From Vibrio sp. Isolate34 (GTDB lineage Bacteria; Pseudomonadota; Gammaproteobacteria; Enterobacterales; Vibrionaceae), in NCBI RefSeq assembly GCF_022397915.1, contig NZ_JAKEUO010000004.1:186001-250000 (forward strand): DNA of 64,000 nucleotides, in the 5' to 3' direction. A model generated the notes under the pieces. It searched no databases and was not told the DNA's origin. It saw only the letters and a program-made list of their open reading frames with translations. Below, one piece after another: positions 27,973 to 39,134 of the stretch (position 1 is the stretch's first letter; each line of letters starts with the position of its first letter). Both the position numbers and the translations under genes were made by a program.

Positions 27973-28000
27973 AAAAAAAAGCCAGTGTTTGTGCACTGGC
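27973..28000 (-). terminator. Rho-independent terminator of polA
   Basis: GCCAGTG / CACTGGC hairpin with a six-base loop. On the minus strand it is followed by eight T residues. Confidence 0.88.
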
Positions 28001-28034
28001 TCATACTAATTTGCTCAATAAGGTCAAAAACTGA

Positions 28035-30833
28035 TTAGTGGGCTTGATCCCAGTTGTCACCGTGGCCAGCTTCCGCAACCAACGGTACTTCTAGCTCTGC
28101 AGCTGATTCCATCAATTCTTGTACTTTACTTTCAATTTCGGCTAAAGATGACTCTTCCACTTCAAATACCAATTCATCGTGTACTTGCATCAATAACTTA
28201 ACTCGACCATCACCTTCCGCTTGGATCCATTCATCAACCAATAGCATCGCTTTCTTGATGATGTCTGCCGCTGTACCCTGCATTGGCGCGTTGATCGCCG
28301 CACGCTCAGCAGCTTTACGACGCATGCCATTACGAGATTGAATTTCAGGAAGGTGTAAACGACGACCGTAAATGGTTTCAACGAAGCCCTGCTCTGAAGC
28401 GGCACTGCGTGTGTCTTCCATGTACTGCATCACACCAGGGTAGCGCTCGAAGTACGTATCCATGTAGTGCTGTGCTTCGCCACGAGGAATACCCAGTTGC
28501 TTAGCCAAACCAAAGGCACTCATGCCGTAGATAAGACCGAAGTTAACGGCCTTAGCACGACGACGTTGTTCTGTCGTTACATCCTCAATATTAACGCCGA
28601 TGATCTCAGCCGCGGTTGCTGCGTGGATATCTTTGCCTTGTTGGAATGCTTCCAGAAGCGCTTTGTCACCCGATAGGTGCGCCATGATACGCAATTCAAT
28701 TTGAGAGTAATCGACCGCTAGAATCTTCCAACCATGCTGTGCTACGAATGCTTGGCGGATACGACGACCTTCATCATTACGAATTGGGATGTTCTGTAGG
28801 TTTGGATCTGTCGAAGACAAACGACCCGTCGCCGTTACCGCTTGGTGGTAAGACGTATGAACACGACCGGTTTCAGCGTTGATCATCTTCGGCAGCTTAT
28901 CTGTGTACGTAGACTTCAACTTTGCAAGGCCACGATACTCAATGATCAGCTTAGGCAGCGGGTAATCAAGCGCCAGTTCTTGCAGCACTTCTTCATTGGT
29001 TGAAGGTGCGCCTGATGGCGTTTTCTTAATAACAGGTAGACCCATTTTTTCGAAAAGGATCGCTTGCAGCTGTTTTGGCGAGTTCATGTTGAACTCTTGC
29101 TCTGCAATCTCGTAAGCTTTCTGCTCTAGTTCATCAAGACGAACCGCAATCTCTTGTGATTGAGCGCCTAGTAACATGTCGTCGATGAATACACCTGTGC
29201 GTTCAATACGAGACATTACTGGAATCAGTGGTACTTCGATCTCTTCATAAATCGCTTTTAGCTTTTCATCTTGCTCGATGTTTTCCATTAAACGGTTATG
29301 AAGACGCAGTGTTACGTCCGCATCTTCTGCAGCGTATGGAGACGCCTCACCCAGCTCAATCTGATTGAAAGTAAGCTGCTTCTTACCTTTACCTGCGATC
29401 TGCTCAAATGAGATGCAGCTGTGCTGTAGGAAGCGCAGCGCTAGGCTATCCATATCATGCTTGCCGCCAACACTATTGAAGACGTAAGACGCTAGCATGG
29501 TGTCGTGCTTGATGCCTTTCATCTCGATACCGTAGCGCGCTAAAACGCTCATATCGTATTTCAGGTTTTGGCCGACTTTAGCTTGTGCGTCATCTTCAAG
29601 AATCGGCTTAAGTTGTTCAAGTACCCAATCACGATCGAGTTGTTGAGGTGCATCTAAGTAGTCATGAGCAACTGGTACGTAAGCGGCAACGCCTTCTTCG
29701 GTTGCGAATGATAGACCAACAAGGTTAGCCACCATGTAGTCCAAGCTGTCTGTTTCTGTATCAAAAGCAAACACCTCTGACGCTTTCAGTTTCTCTAGCC
29801 ACGCATTAAAAGAGGCTTCATCTAGGATGGTTTCGTAGTTGCTGCGATCAATCGTCACTGCAGAGGTATTCATTTCTACAGTAGATGTAGTTGATGCCGC
29901 GCTGCTGCGCACTGCACCCGACTTCTCATCCGCCTCAACCACACCGCTGCCGCCTTCAAGTAGCTCGTTCAACCAAGATTTGAAGACCAGTTGACCGTAT
30001 AGCTTAATCAGCTCATCCGTGTTTGGTTGTGCTTTTACAAGCGACTCAGGTGTCTCTTCTAGCTCGACGTCGAGTTTGATCGTTGCAAGCTCGTAAGACA
30101 TCTCAGCGTTGTCTTTATTATCAATCAGCTTCTTAGCCATGGTCTTTGAACCACGGAAACCAAGCGCCGCGATATCATCAAGGTTTTGGTAAAGCTTTTC
30201 GATGCTACCGATACCTTGCAGCAACGCTGTCGCAGTCTTGTCACCAACACCTGGAACGCCTGGGATGTTATCGACTTTATCGCCCATCAGCGCAAGGTAG
30301 TCGATGATAAGCTCTGGTGGAATACCAAACTTCTCAATAACGCCTTCGCGATCCATCACAACGTTAGTCATGGTGTTGATCAGGGTAACGTTGTCATCAA
30401 CCAGCTGCGCCATATCTTTATCACCAGTACTAATAAGCACAGGCATACCCATCGCAGAAGCTTGAGAAGCAAGCGTACCGATCACGTCATCCGCTTCAAC
30501 GCCGGGAATAGAGATAAGTGGTAAGCCCATCGCACGAATCACATTGTGCAAAGGTTCAATCTGGCAACGAAGATCGTCAGGCATTGGTGGACGGTTTGCT
30601 TTGTACTCTGGGTACATGTCATCACGGAACGTCTTTCCTTTCGCATCAAAAATAACCGCAATACGATCAGAAGCAAATTGACGCATCATGCTACGTAGCA
30701 TGTTAACTACACCGTAAACGGCGTTCGTTGGGATATCACCATTGCTCATTGTGCCAGGGTAAGCATGGAACGCGCGATATAGGTAAGAAGAGCCATCGAT
30801 CAGAATCAATGGATTATCAGGAATACGAGCCAT
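28035..30833 (-). CDS. polA: DNA polymerase I
   Basis: Three-domain repair and Okazaki-fragment polymerase of 932 residues. The N-terminal 5' nuclease (about 1-290) carries [14 protein letters not shown] and [18 protein letters not shown]. The middle domain keeps the proofreading motif FDTETDSLD, so the 3'-5' exonuclease is probably active. The polymerase domain shows [17 protein letters not shown] (motif A), [23 protein letters not shown] (O helix) and [10 protein letters not shown] (motif C). It is transcribed alone, with spf downstream and a long upstream region containing DnaA-box-like sites. Confidence 0.98.
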   Translation of the reverse strand: MARIPDNPLILIDGSSYLYRAFHAYPGTMSNGDIPTNAVYGVVNMLRSMMRQFASDRIAVIFDAKGKTFRDDMYPEYKANRPPMPDDLRCQIEPLHNVIRAMGLPLISIPGVEADDVIGTLASQASAMGMPVLISTGDKDMAQLVDDNVTLINTMTNVVMDREGVIEKFGIPPELIIDYLALMGDKVDNIPGVPGVGDKTATALLQGIGSIEKLYQNLDDIAALGFRGSKTMAKKLIDNKDNAEMSYELATIKLDVELEETPESLVKAQPNTDELIKLYGQLVFKSWLNELLEGGSGVVEADEKSGAVRSSAASTTSTVEMNTSAVTIDRSNYETILDEASFNAWLEKLKASEVFAFDTETDSLDYMVANLVGLSFATEEGVAAYVPVAHDYLDAPQQLDRDWVLEQLKPILEDDAQAKVGQNLKYDMSVLARYGIEMKGIKHDTMLASYVFNSVGGKHDMDSLALRFLQHSCISFEQIAGKGKKQLTFNQIELGEASPYAAEDADVTLRLHNRLMENIEQDEKLKAIYEEIEVPLIPVMSRIERTGVFIDDMLLGAQSQEIAVRLDELEQKAYEIAEQEFNMNSPKQLQAILFEKMGLPVIKKTPSGAPSTNEEVLQELALDYPLPKLIIEYRGLAKLKSTYTDKLPKMINAETGRVHTSYHQAVTATGRLSSTDPNLQNIPIRNDEGRRIRQAFVAQHGWKILAVDYSQIELRIMAHLSGDKALLEAFQQGKDIHAATAAEIIGVNIEDVTTEQRRRAKAVNFGLIYGMSAFGLAKQLGIPRGEAQHYMDTYFERYPGVMQYMEDTRSAASEQGFVETIYGRRLHLPEIQSRNGMRRKAAERAAINAPMQGTAADIIKKAMLLVDEWIQAEGDGRVKLLMQVHDELVFEVEESSLAEIESKVQELMESAAELEVPLVAEAGHGDNWDQAH

Positions 30834-30984
30834 AATGTTTGTGTATCCAGTAAGTACAGAAATTATCTGTTAAGAATGCCACGTCTGTTGGTTGGATTCC
30901 ACGTTGTCGATCCGTATCCGTTCACCCGGTTGTGTTCGTTATAATCAATTTGTTGTTATTTTTTGTTCTTAGACACAAGCGTTC

Positions 30985-31120
30985 TGTGGATAACTCTGTT
31001 TATATTATTTATCCACCCTGTTGAGAACTAAGGTAAACCAAGAAAAAAACACAAATAAACAACTGAAAATAAAGGATAAAATTACAGATCGAACATATGA
31101 TCAACGATCTTTTTTCGATC
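30985..31120. promoter_or_regulatory. DnaA-box-like pair and GATC cluster upstream of polA
   Basis: TGTGGATAA at 30985-30993 is a perfect consensus DnaA box on the minus strand (TTATCCACA). TTATCCACC at 31009-31017 is a one-mismatch box on the plus strand. Within the next 110 bp, four GATC sites occur in 34 bp (31087, 31099, 31106, 31117). The sites lie in the 371-bp gap between polA and ryhB, which holds no ORF. Possible roles are DnaA control of polA or DnaA titration. Confidence 0.45.
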
Positions 31121-31204
31121 TTGCATTGTGGAAAAGAATGCTGATGGCGTTTTATTCATAAAAATACGTGCCACTAAATATGCATCTTGTTGAAATAGAG
31201 ATAT

Positions 31205-31425
31205 AAAAAAAGCGACACCCGAAGATGTCGCCTAGCAAAAACCGGTAAAGCCATTCAAATTGAATACCACAGCTTTACCTAAAAGCTATAAATTACACTG
31301 GAAGCAATGTGAGCAATGTCGTGTCAAAAAGAACTTAGTACAAGTTCGCGAGAATTCTGTTGGGTAACCAAGTTGATACTTGAGTACTTAACATCCTTGT
31401 GAACATTTCCTCATTCCCTAAGACA
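31205..31425 (-). ncRNA. ryhB: RyhB iron-responsive sRNA
   Basis: The minus strand at 31297-31324 contains the RyhB core CACGACATTGCTCACATTG followed by CTTCCAG, which matches the conserved pairing region of enteric and Vibrio RyhB. The 3' end is the GCGACAT / TGTCGC hairpin with a T run at 31205-31229. Promoter boxes place the 5' end near 31425, giving about 220 nt. That fits the unusually long Vibrio RyhB rather than the 90-nt E. coli RNA. Its position near polA and hemB agrees with V. cholerae as I recall it. It is expected to lower iron-protein synthesis when iron is scarce. Confidence 0.93.
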
Positions 31426-31430
31426 GGTTT

Positions 31431-31484
31431 AATAATAATGATTCTCATTTAATAGTCAACCATTCAATGATAATAAATCTCATT
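31431..31484 (-). promoter_or_regulatory. ryhB promoter with two Fur boxes
   Basis: Fur box 1, AATAATAATGATTCTCATT (31431-31449), and Fur box 2, AATGATAATAAATCTCATT (31466-31484), each match 16 of 18 specified bases of the 19-bp consensus. The minus-strand -35 TTGACT (31454-31459) and -10 TATTAT (31432-31437), with a 16-bp spacer, overlap box 1 and abut box 2. Bound Fur would therefore block RNA polymerase. Confidence 0.9.
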
Positions 31485-31524
31485 TAATTTTATTTTCATG
31501 TTTTATCTCGCTAATAAAAACGAT

Positions 31525-31968
31525 TCACAGCGCTGATAATTGCTTCACAAAATGGATTCTATTTTCATTAATATCTTCTTTTTCTTCCAGTTTTTCGATT
31601 TTATAACCGTTTCTCAATAGCAGGCGTAACATCGCGGGGAACTGGTTACGAGATTTCACTTTTAGCTGCTTATAACCTTGTTGTTGCGCCCACCGCTCCT
31701 GAACATCTAGCTGAGACTGTGCGACCCCTTTGTTTCTTGCGAGCGGTGACACCCCACCAAACCAACTGTAAAAAGTCTGCTGATCCAATTCATAGCCGAT
31801 CTTAAAACCAAGCAGCACCCCAGCCTCTTCAGCCACTAAGATAAGGTTCTTTTTCCCTACCAGCCGCTCTGAAAGAGAAGCGACACTCTCTTTTTTAGCG
31901 AACTCAGAGATCTGCTCGACCACAGACACCACTTCTTCTAACGAACCTTCACGCACGACAACTGACAT
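31525..31968 (-). CDS. GNAT-family N-acetyltransferase
   Basis: A 147-residue protein with the GNAT fold: LILVAEEAGVLLGFKIGYELD, then the acetyl-CoA loop region SPLARNKGVAQSQLDVQERWAQQQGYKQLKVKSRNQF and a C-terminal MLRLLLRNGYKI. The substrate is unknown. I choose the ATG at 31966-31968 (MSVVVREGS) because AAGGA lies 8 bases upstream. A longer frame to 32025 lacks a ribosome site. It starts 76 bp after hemB on the same strand, so it may be read through from hemB. Confidence 0.8.
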   Translation of the reverse strand: MSVVVREGSLEEVVSVVEQISEFAKKESVASLSERLVGKKNLILVAEEAGVLLGFKIGYELDQQTFYSWFGGVSPLARNKGVAQSQLDVQERWAQQQGYKQLKVKSRNQFPAMLRLLLRNGYKIEKLEEKEDINENRIHFVKQLSAL

Positions 31969-32044
31969 CTTATTCATCCTTATAAACGAAAGGGCTGGCA
32001 CAATGGCCAACCCTTTACTGATCACTTAAGTGAACTCTACACGA

Positions 32045-33160
<1,116 letters not shown>

Positions 33161-33296
33161 TCACTGATGGCTCAGGACGCTAACAGTAAAATATAAAACC
33201 CACTCAAAAACAGGGAGAAATGGCAAAAAATGACCTTCTCCTCACACTGCCGTATACTCATGACAATTCAGTAAAGACCGCTTTCAGGACAAAACA

Positions 33297-34061
33297 ATGA
33301 TCGATACCCATGCCCATATTTACGCGAGCGAATTCGATGAAGACCGTGAACAAGTCGTGCAACGCGCGCTTGCTCAAGGTATTGATACCATTCTGCTGCC
33401 GAACATCGATTTAGAATCTATCGAGCCAATGCTAGCGACAGAGGCTCAGTTTCCTGAGGTATGTCGTTCAATGATGGGTTTGCACCCTTGTTACGTAGAT
33501 GCAAATATAGAGCAGACCCTCAAAACCGTTCGAGCTTGGTTCGACAAGCATAACTTCATCGCCGTGGGTGAGATTGGTATCGACCTGTACTGGGATAAAA
33601 CCTTCAAGGCCGAACAAGAGATGGCCTTCGTCACCCAATTGCAGTGGGCAAAAGACCTCGACCTACCTGTCGTCATCCACACCCGTGATTCCATTGAAGA
33701 AACACTCGCACTACTTCGCCAAGAACAAGACGGCAGCTTACGTGGTGTGTTTCACTGCTTTGGCAGCAGCTTAGAGGAAGCTCAAGCAATCAATGCGTTA
33801 GGTTTTCATTTAGGCTTAGGAGGCGTGTCGACGTTCAAAAACTCAGGCATGGACAAAGTAATCCCTCACCTTGATATGAATTACATCATTCTTGAAACTG
33901 ATTGTCCGTATTTAGCACCGGCACCCAATCGCGGTAAGAGGAATGAGCCAGCGTACACGGAGTTGGTTGCACAGCGAATAGCCGATCTTAGAGGCATGAC
34001 GATTGAAGAGGTTGACGCGTTAACCACTAAAAATGCGAGAGATTTGTTCAATTTATTATAG
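33297..34061 (+). CDS. TatD-family metal-dependent hydrolase
   Basis: A 254-residue TIM-barrel hydrolase of the TatD/YjjV family, with MIDTHAHIY (metal ligands), VGEIGIDLYW, PVVIHTRDS, GVFHCFGS and LETDCPYLAP all intact. Members act as nucleases in DNA repair or as D-aminoacyl-tRNA deacylases. In E. coli tatD follows tatABC in one operon. Here the gene faces the tat cluster from the opposite strand. I cannot tell by eye whether it is the tatD, yjjV or ycfH orthologue. Confidence 0.88.
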   Translation: MIDTHAHIYASEFDEDREQVVQRALAQGIDTILLPNIDLESIEPMLATEAQFPEVCRSMMGLHPCYVDANIEQTLKTVRAWFDKHNFIAVGEIGIDLYWDKTFKAEQEMAFVTQLQWAKDLDLPVVIHTRDSIEETLALLRQEQDGSLRGVFHCFGSSLEEAQAINALGFHLGLGGVSTFKNSGMDKVIPHLDMNYIILETDCPYLAPAPNRGKRNEPAYTELVAQRIADLRGMTIEEVDALTTKNARDLFNLL

Positions 34062-34159
34062 ATTTATCAGTAAATTAAATTAATTGTATTAACAAATAAT
34101 ATTTGAGAACAAAAGGCAATGAGTCTATTATCAACCGCATTCATATGGGGGTAATAGAT

Positions 34160-34276
34160 ATGTGTGACCACTCACAATACTTACAACGTCAACATCGAAC
34201 CCTATGGCATAAAATTTTGGGCATCAAAGAGCTCTATATATGTCAGAACTGTGGCTATCAGTTAAAGATTCGATAA
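34160..34276 (+). CDS. 38-residue CxxC microprotein (candidate)
   Basis: A short ORF between the TatD-like gene and tatC, with a GGGGG-containing ribosome site 6-10 bases before its ATG and a terminator 12 bases after its stop. The product starts MCDHSQYLQRQHRTLWHK and ends in LYICQNCGYQLKIR, a CxxC-G knuckle like half of a zinc ribbon. Cys2 and several histidines could complete a metal site. I do not recognise a named family. Its tidy placement between a start signal and a terminator supports it being real. Confidence 0.55.
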   Translation: MCDHSQYLQRQHRTLWHKILGIKELYICQNCGYQLKIR

Positions 34277-34287
34277 ACAGACATAAT

Positions 34288-34313
34288 AAAAAAGCGGCCC
34301 TAGACCGCTTTTT
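34288..34313. terminator. Bidirectional terminator between the microprotein ORF and tatC
   Basis: AAAAAAGCGG / CCGCTTTTT hairpin with a seven-base loop and A/T runs on both sides. It can end the tat operon and the plus-strand transcript. Confidence 0.85.
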
Positions 34314-34355
34314 ATTATGTAATTTTTACTGAAACATTCCGAATCAAGATTCAGC

Positions 34356-35099
34356 TTATTCCTCTTCATCCGCATCCGGCTTGCGCGTATAAAAACGTGC
34401 GAAGAACAGACCAATCTCAAACAGAATACACATTGGGATCGCCAACAGTGTTTGTGAGATCATATCTGGTGGTGTCAGCATCATACCAATGATGAAAGCA
34501 CCCACGACAATGTAAGGACGCTTCTCAGATAAAGCCTTCGGCGTTGTCGCTCCAGTCCAACACAACAAGATAATCGCAACTGGCACCTCAAAGGCAATAC
34601 CGAACGCAAAGAACAGCGCGAGTACAAAATCAAGATAGCTTGAGATGTCGGTTGCGAACTCTACTCCCCCTAGTGATATGGCCGTAAAAAAGCCAAATAC
34701 CAACGGGAATACAACGAAGTAAGCGAACGCCACACCACAGTAAAACAGCAATGAACTTGAAGCCAATAGCGGCATGATCAAGCGCTTCTCATGCTTGTAT
34801 AAACCCGGAGCAACAAAAGCCCACACCTGATACAAAATAAACGGAACCGCGAGGAATATAGACGCGATCAAGGTTAATTTCAGCGGTGTGAAAAATGGCG
34901 ATGCAACATCCGTTGCGATCATCGTCGCCCCTTCAGGTAGACGATCTACTAAAGGTGCTGATACGAATTCATAAATATCATTAGCAAAATAAATTAGCCC
35001 GATAAACACAACCAGAACCGCGACAATCGCGCGCAGTAGGCGATTACGTAGTTCCAGAAGATGGCTAATTAAAGGCTGTGTCTGCTCAGTCGAAGACAT
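34356..35099 (-). CDS. tatC: Twin-arginine translocase subunit TatC
   Basis: Six-helix inner-membrane core of the Tat translocon, which binds the RR signal peptide. Visible are the N-terminal [18 protein letters not shown] motif and [32 protein letters not shown]. The ATG at 35097-35099 (SSTEQTQPL) has an AGAGG site and gives 247 residues. A longer frame to 35141 runs into non-coding sequence. It is the last gene of the ubiE-ubiJ-ubiB-tatABC cluster, separated from tatB by 147 bp with tandem repeats. Confidence 0.96.
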   Translation of the reverse strand: MSSTEQTQPLISHLLELRNRLLRAIVAVLVVFIGLIYFANDIYEFVSAPLVDRLPEGATMIATDVASPFFTPLKLTLIASIFLAVPFILYQVWAFVAPGLYKHEKRLIMPLLASSSLLFYCGVAFAYFVVFPLVFGFFTAISLGGVEFATDISSYLDFVLALFFAFGIAFEVPVAIILLCWTGATTPKALSEKRPYIVVGAFIIGMMLTPPDMISQTLLAIPMCILFEIGLFFARFYTRKPDADEEE

Positions 35100-35146
35100 G
35101 TCAAACCTCTTAAACAGGAAGATCGAAAAGGAGCCGCACACCTATC

Positions 35147-35198
35147 TATCCAGTTGAATTGGTATCCACTTGAATAGATATCTACTTGAATAGCTATC
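35147..35198. repeat. Three tandem 16-bp repeats between tatB and tatC
   Basis: TATCCAGTTGAATTGG (35147-35162), TATCCACTTGAATAGA (35163-35178) and TATCTACTTGAATAGC (35179-35194) form an exact 16-bp period, with a fourth TATC start at 35195. They are direct repeats without spacers and do not resemble CRISPR. Confidence 0.85.
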
Positions 35199-35246
35199 GC
35201 TTAAACATCTAGCGACTCAAGTATCCGGCGACTCCTCCTTGCGAGA

Positions 35247-35654
35247 CTATTCGGCTTTCTTATCTGACGGTGCTAAAGCTTCGCTGCTAGTCTGAATGGT
35301 TTCAGGCTCAGCAGTTTCCGTGACACTAGGTTTAGTCTCACTTGGCTTATCAGACTCAGGCTTAGCATACGGACGTTGAACCTCAGCAGCAGCCTGCTTA
35401 AGTTCATCGACTGACGCCTTAAGGTCTGGAGATAAATCTTCCATACCCATTTGTTCCGCCTTACGTAGGTTTTCTTGTAGCTCTTGCACCTTAAGCTCGT
35501 GAGAAAGTTCATCTTTCACACTGTTTGCCATACTTTTCGCCGCACCCACAAACTTGGATACGCTGCGAATCGCAACAGGCAAACGCTCAGGGCCTAGAAC
35601 CACTAACCCAACGACAGATATTAATACCAGTTCCCAAAAACCGATATCAAACAC
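35247..35654 (-). CDS. tatB: Tat translocase subunit TatB
   Basis: A 135-residue protein with the TatB N-terminus [26 protein letters not shown] (membrane helix, then the Gly-Pro hinge), an amphipathic helix, and a variable charged C-terminal tail. The glutamate and GP hinge are in place. It follows tatA by 3 bp. The tail is rich in Pro, Glu, Thr and Ser, as is common in the family. Confidence 0.95.
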   Translation of the reverse strand: MFDIGFWELVLISVVGLVVLGPERLPVAIRSVSKFVGAAKSMANSVKDELSHELKVQELQENLRKAEQMGMEDLSPDLKASVDELKQAAAEVQRPYAKPESDKPSETKPSVTETAEPETIQTSSEALAPSDKKAE

Positions 35655-35657
35655 GAT

Positions 35658-35906
35658 TTACGCCTGCTCTTTGTCTTTCTTTGTTTCAGCAGTCGCTTCT
35701 GTTTTCTGCTGTTCAATATTCTTTGGTTCGAAGTCTGCATCTTTCTTATCTGCAGGCTTGTCTTCATCGCTCATCGCTTTTTTGAAGCCTTTAACCGCTG
35801 AACCTAAGTCACCACCCATGCCGCGCAGTTTCTTTGTTCCGAATAGCAAAATTACAATTACAGCAATGATTAGAAGCTGCCAAATACTGATACCACCCAT
35901 TGTCAT
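35658..35906 (-). CDS. tatA: Tat translocase subunit TatA
   Basis: Pore-forming or membrane-weakening Tat component of 82 residues. It begins [27 protein letters not shown], with the helix, FGTKKLR hinge and following [15 protein letters not shown] amphipathic helix of true TatA. A leading 'MT' precedes this. The acidic/lysine C-terminal tail is typical. It is the first tat gene, 48 bp after ubiB. Confidence 0.96.
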   Translation of the reverse strand: MTMGGISIWQLLIIAVIVILLFGTKKLRGMGGDLGSAVKGFKKAMSDEDKPADKKDADFEPKNIEQQKTEATAETKKDKEQA

Positions 35907-35954
35907 TGTCCTCGGGTCTGTCTACACATAAAAAATATTAAGGAAGTCTACTGT

Positions 35955-37589
35955 CTAACGACGGTAAGCTCGCCAACTTAGCAGCCAAAATGTGACACCT
36001 GCGATGCCACAGCCCATAGATAGCTGCTCATAAGGGCTTGAAACTAATATTGCGGAGCATACGACTAAAGTTGCTCCAACGCCAAACAAAAACTTTCCAG
36101 TCGCTTGCTGACGCTTACTATCTCTATAGCCTTGATAAAGCTGATCCATTCTATGGTTCATCGCTTTACCTTGGCGCAAGCTGTCATAAAGTAGCTCTGG
36201 CAGCTCTGGCAGTTTTTCTGCCCAGAATGGTGCGCGATCTTTTACTGCGTTGATCACAGCTTGCGGCCCCACCTGGTTCATCATCCAGGTTTCAAGAAAA
36301 GGCTTAGCCGTTGCCCACAAATCAAGCTGCGGATACAACTGGCGGCCTAGACCTTCCACATACAACAAGGTCTTCTGTAGAAGCACCAACTGAGGCTGAA
36401 CCTCCATGTTGAAACGTCTTGCTGTATTAAATAAGTTTAGCAACACATGGCCAAATGAGATCTCGCCAAGTGGTTTTGCAAAAATTGGCTCACACACCAT
36501 TCGAATCGCGAACTCAAAGTCGTTGACGTTGGTGTCGTGTGGCACCCATCCCGAATCAACGTGCAGCTCAGCGACTTTACGGTAATCTCGGTTGAAGAAA
36601 GCCAGCAGGTTCTCTGCTAAATAACGCTTATCTTCGCTGTTGAGTGTGCCGACAATGCCGCAATCCAAACCTATCCACTGTGGGTTATCTGGATTTTCTG
36701 GGTTAACGAATACGTTGCCCGGGTGCATGTCTGCATGGAAAAAGCTATCACGGAACACTTGGGTGAAGAATACCGTCACGCCACGTTCGGCCAGCAATTT
36801 CATGTTGGTGCCGTTGGCGTTTAGCGTTTCAATATCTGAAACCTGAATACCATAGATTCGCTCTGACACCATCAAGGTTTCACTGCTTAAATCAGGGATA
36901 ACCTCTGGAACATACAGCTCTTCACTGCCTTCAAAATTACGTCGCAGTTGAATCGCATTGGCCGCCTCACGGCGCAGGTCTAGTTCATCCAATAACGTTT
37001 TTTCGTACTCGTGAACGACTTCAACAGGTTTCAAACGACGTGCTTCAGGAAGCGACTTAGCGACTATACGCGCCATTCGGTGCATCAGTTTTAGATCTGC
37101 ATCAATCACCGGGCGAATATCAGGGCGAATGACCTTGAGAACAATCTCGCGGCCGTTCTCTTTGAGTTTCGCAGTATGCACCTGAGCAATAGAAGCTGAA
37201 GCCAAAGGCTCAATATCAAAGTCGGTAAACCAGTTATTTAAACTGCCACCGAGCGCCTTTTCCATATCTTGCTTAGCCAGTTCACCATCAAATGGTGCAA
37301 CTTGGTCTTGCAACAGCGCCAGCTGATCCGCGATATGAGGAGGGAACAGATCGCGACGTGTCGACATCATCTGCCCAAACTTGATCCAAACAGGGCCAAG
37401 CTCTTGCAGCGCGAGACGTAAGCGATGGCCCAACTCTTTATCTTGATGCTTGTTTTTAAGCCAAAACAGTGACTTTCGCGCCAATAAAGGGGCTTTGGTC
37501 AATTGGTGCTCTGGCATCAATTCATCAAGGCCATATTCCAACTGTACCTTGATAATATGATAAAGACGTTTCAGTTCTGTTGGGGTCAT
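35955..37589 (-). CDS. ubiB: Ubiquinone biosynthesis regulatory kinase UbiB
   Basis: Atypical ABC1/ADCK-family ATPase required for ubiquinone synthesis. The 544 residues show the family signature [27 protein letters not shown] (KxGQ motif), ASIAQVHTA (Ala-rich loop) and [13 protein letters not shown] (catalytic loop). Two C-terminal membrane helices (about 500-540) anchor it. Its ATG overlaps the ubiJ stop by 4 bp (ATGA), so the two are translationally coupled. Confidence 0.96.
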   Translation of the reverse strand: MTPTELKRLYHIIKVQLEYGLDELMPEHQLTKAPLLARKSLFWLKNKHQDKELGHRLRLALQELGPVWIKFGQMMSTRRDLFPPHIADQLALLQDQVAPFDGELAKQDMEKALGGSLNNWFTDFDIEPLASASIAQVHTAKLKENGREIVLKVIRPDIRPVIDADLKLMHRMARIVAKSLPEARRLKPVEVVHEYEKTLLDELDLRREAANAIQLRRNFEGSEELYVPEVIPDLSSETLMVSERIYGIQVSDIETLNANGTNMKLLAERGVTVFFTQVFRDSFFHADMHPGNVFVNPENPDNPQWIGLDCGIVGTLNSEDKRYLAENLLAFFNRDYRKVAELHVDSGWVPHDTNVNDFEFAIRMVCEPIFAKPLGEISFGHVLLNLFNTARRFNMEVQPQLVLLQKTLLYVEGLGRQLYPQLDLWATAKPFLETWMMNQVGPQAVINAVKDRAPFWAEKLPELPELLYDSLRQGKAMNHRMDQLYQGYRDSKRQQATGKFLFGVGATLVVCSAILVSSPYEQLSMGCGIAGVTFWLLSWRAYRR

Positions 37590-38191
37590 GCTTTCTCCAA
37601 CAAAGCGTTCAACTTAGCTTCAAGGCGTGCTGCAGAGCTTTTTACGTCATCAACCTGATCGCAAAAATGTGCCACTTCTAATGGCGCTGGAGCAATCTTC
37701 CACTCTTCAGTTAATACCTGAGCGAGGTGGTTTTGATGCTTAGTCGCTTGCTTAGCCACAAGGCCGCCAACACTCTTAACGCCTTGCACCAAAGTATGCG
37801 CAACCACATCACCCGTCACACGCGATAGCCACTCTTCCAAGTCTGGCTTGCAGTCTGTCATCAGTTGAGCGAATTTCTGAGCCAGTTGAATATCACCTTC
37901 TAAGATCAGCTTATCTTGCTTGATCAGCTTGGTGATGTTCGATTGCTCACGCAGTTCAGGTAACACCGATAGGTTCAAAGATAGGTAGCAGTCAGGCTGC
38001 CCTTCGTATTCTGACAACACATCAATCTGTTGGCTGAAAACGAAAGTGAGTGTTTTATTCAACTCTTTCAAATTGACTTGAATGATCTGCCCCTTTAAAC
38101 GAGACAAACGACGAACCAAAGCTGGATCATCGTTCACGAAAGTATTTAAAGAGGTTTCAATAACCGCGGTTACCAATGGATCAAATGGCAT
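37586..38191 (-). CDS. ubiJ: Ubiquinone biosynthesis accessory factor UbiJ
   Basis: A 201-residue SCP2-type lipid-binding protein. In E. coli UbiJ scaffolds the soluble Ubi complex and binds polyprenylated intermediates. The SCP2 part spans about residues 15-120 ([20 protein letters not shown]...[18 protein letters not shown]), followed by a helical tail ending in a coiled-coil-like [22 protein letters not shown]. Its location between ubiE and ubiB and the ATGA overlap support the call. Confidence 0.92.
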   Translation of the reverse strand: MPFDPLVTAVIETSLNTFVNDDPALVRRLSRLKGQIIQVNLKELNKTLTFVFSQQIDVLSEYEGQPDCYLSLNLSVLPELREQSNITKLIKQDKLILEGDIQLAQKFAQLMTDCKPDLEEWLSRVTGDVVAHTLVQGVKSVGGLVAKQATKHQNHLAQVLTEEWKIAPAPLEVAHFCDQVDDVKSSAARLEAKLNALLEKA

Positions 38192-38289
38192 GACTGTCCT
38201 TACCTTTGAAAACGGATAAGCCTTAACCTATCCGTTCTATCTTTATTCTTATTGTTTAGCACGCTCAGTGAGCCTGCTACCAAGTTCGA

Positions 38290-39084
38290 CTAGAACTTGT
38301 AACCGCGGTGCAGCGCAACAATGCCGCCCGTTAGGTTGAAGTATTTTGTATTTTCAAAACCTGCTTCTTGCATCATGCCTTCCAAAGTCTCTTGATTTGG
38401 GTGCATGCGAATAGATTCTGCAAGGTAACGGTAGCTGTCTGCATCGTTAGCAATCAACTCACCCATTTTTGGCAATAGGTGGAAAGAGTATGCGTCGTAA
38501 ACCTTTGATAGTGGCTCAAGCACTGGCTTAGAAAACTCAAGAACCAACAGACGACCACCTGGCTTAAGCACGCGGTACATAGAACGCAACGCTTGGTCTT
38601 TATCGGTTACGTTACGCAGACAGAAGCTGATCGTAATGCAATCGAAATAGTTATCTGGGAAAGGCAACTCTTCAGCGTTCGCTTGTACGTAGTGTACGTT
38701 GCCAACAATGCCGCTATCACGCAGCTTATCGCGGCCAACATTCAGCATTGAGTTGTTGATATCAGCAAGAACCACGTGGCCTTTTTCACCAACGATACGC
38801 GAGAATTTCGCAGTAAGGTCACCAGTACCACCACCAAGGTCTAGGATACGCTGACCAGGGCGAACGCCACTGCAATCAATCGTGAATCGCTTCCACAAGC
38901 GGTGAACACCACCCGACATTAAGTCATTCATGATGTCGTATTTAGCGGCTACAGAGTGAAATACCTCTGCTACTTTCGCGACTTTTTCGTCTTTCGCGAC
39001 TGTTTCGAAACCAAAGTGTGTGGTTTCTGACTCTACTGCTGAATTTGTCTGCACGCTTGTGTCCATAATGCTGTTATCTACCAT
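38290..39084 (-). CDS. ubiE: Ubiquinone/menaquinone methyltransferase UbiE
   Basis: C-methyltransferase for ubiquinone and demethylmenaquinone. The SAM motif [15 protein letters not shown], the family signature [13 protein letters not shown] and the C-terminal [15 protein letters not shown] are present. The 264-residue form starts at 39084. A second ATG six codons later (39066, MDTSVQTN) is also possible, and neither has a strong ribosome site. It leads the ubiE-ubiJ-ubiB-tat group. Confidence 0.96.
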   Translation of the reverse strand: MVDNSIMDTSVQTNSAVESETTHFGFETVAKDEKVAKVAEVFHSVAAKYDIMNDLMSGGVHRLWKRFTIDCSGVRPGQRILDLGGGTGDLTAKFSRIVGEKGHVVLADINNSMLNVGRDKLRDSGIVGNVHYVQANAEELPFPDNYFDCITISFCLRNVTDKDQALRSMYRVLKPGGRLLVLEFSKPVLEPLSKVYDAYSFHLLPKMGELIANDADSYRYLAESIRMHPNQETLEGMMQEAGFENTKYFNLTGGIVALHRGYKF

Positions 39085-39134
39085 GGTAAGTTCTCATCGA
39101 CAGCACGCTCCGTGTTTAGAGGCGCTGCGGCCGA

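Noticed and set aside
31095..31110. Chromosome-2 replication control (RctB/crtS-like) site
   Set aside because: ATGATCAACGATC only loosely resembles an RctB iteron, is single, and the known crtS locus of V. cholerae lies elsewhere.
35147..35198. CRISPR-like array
   Set aside because: The 16-bp units are directly adjacent with no spacers, no leader and no cas genes.
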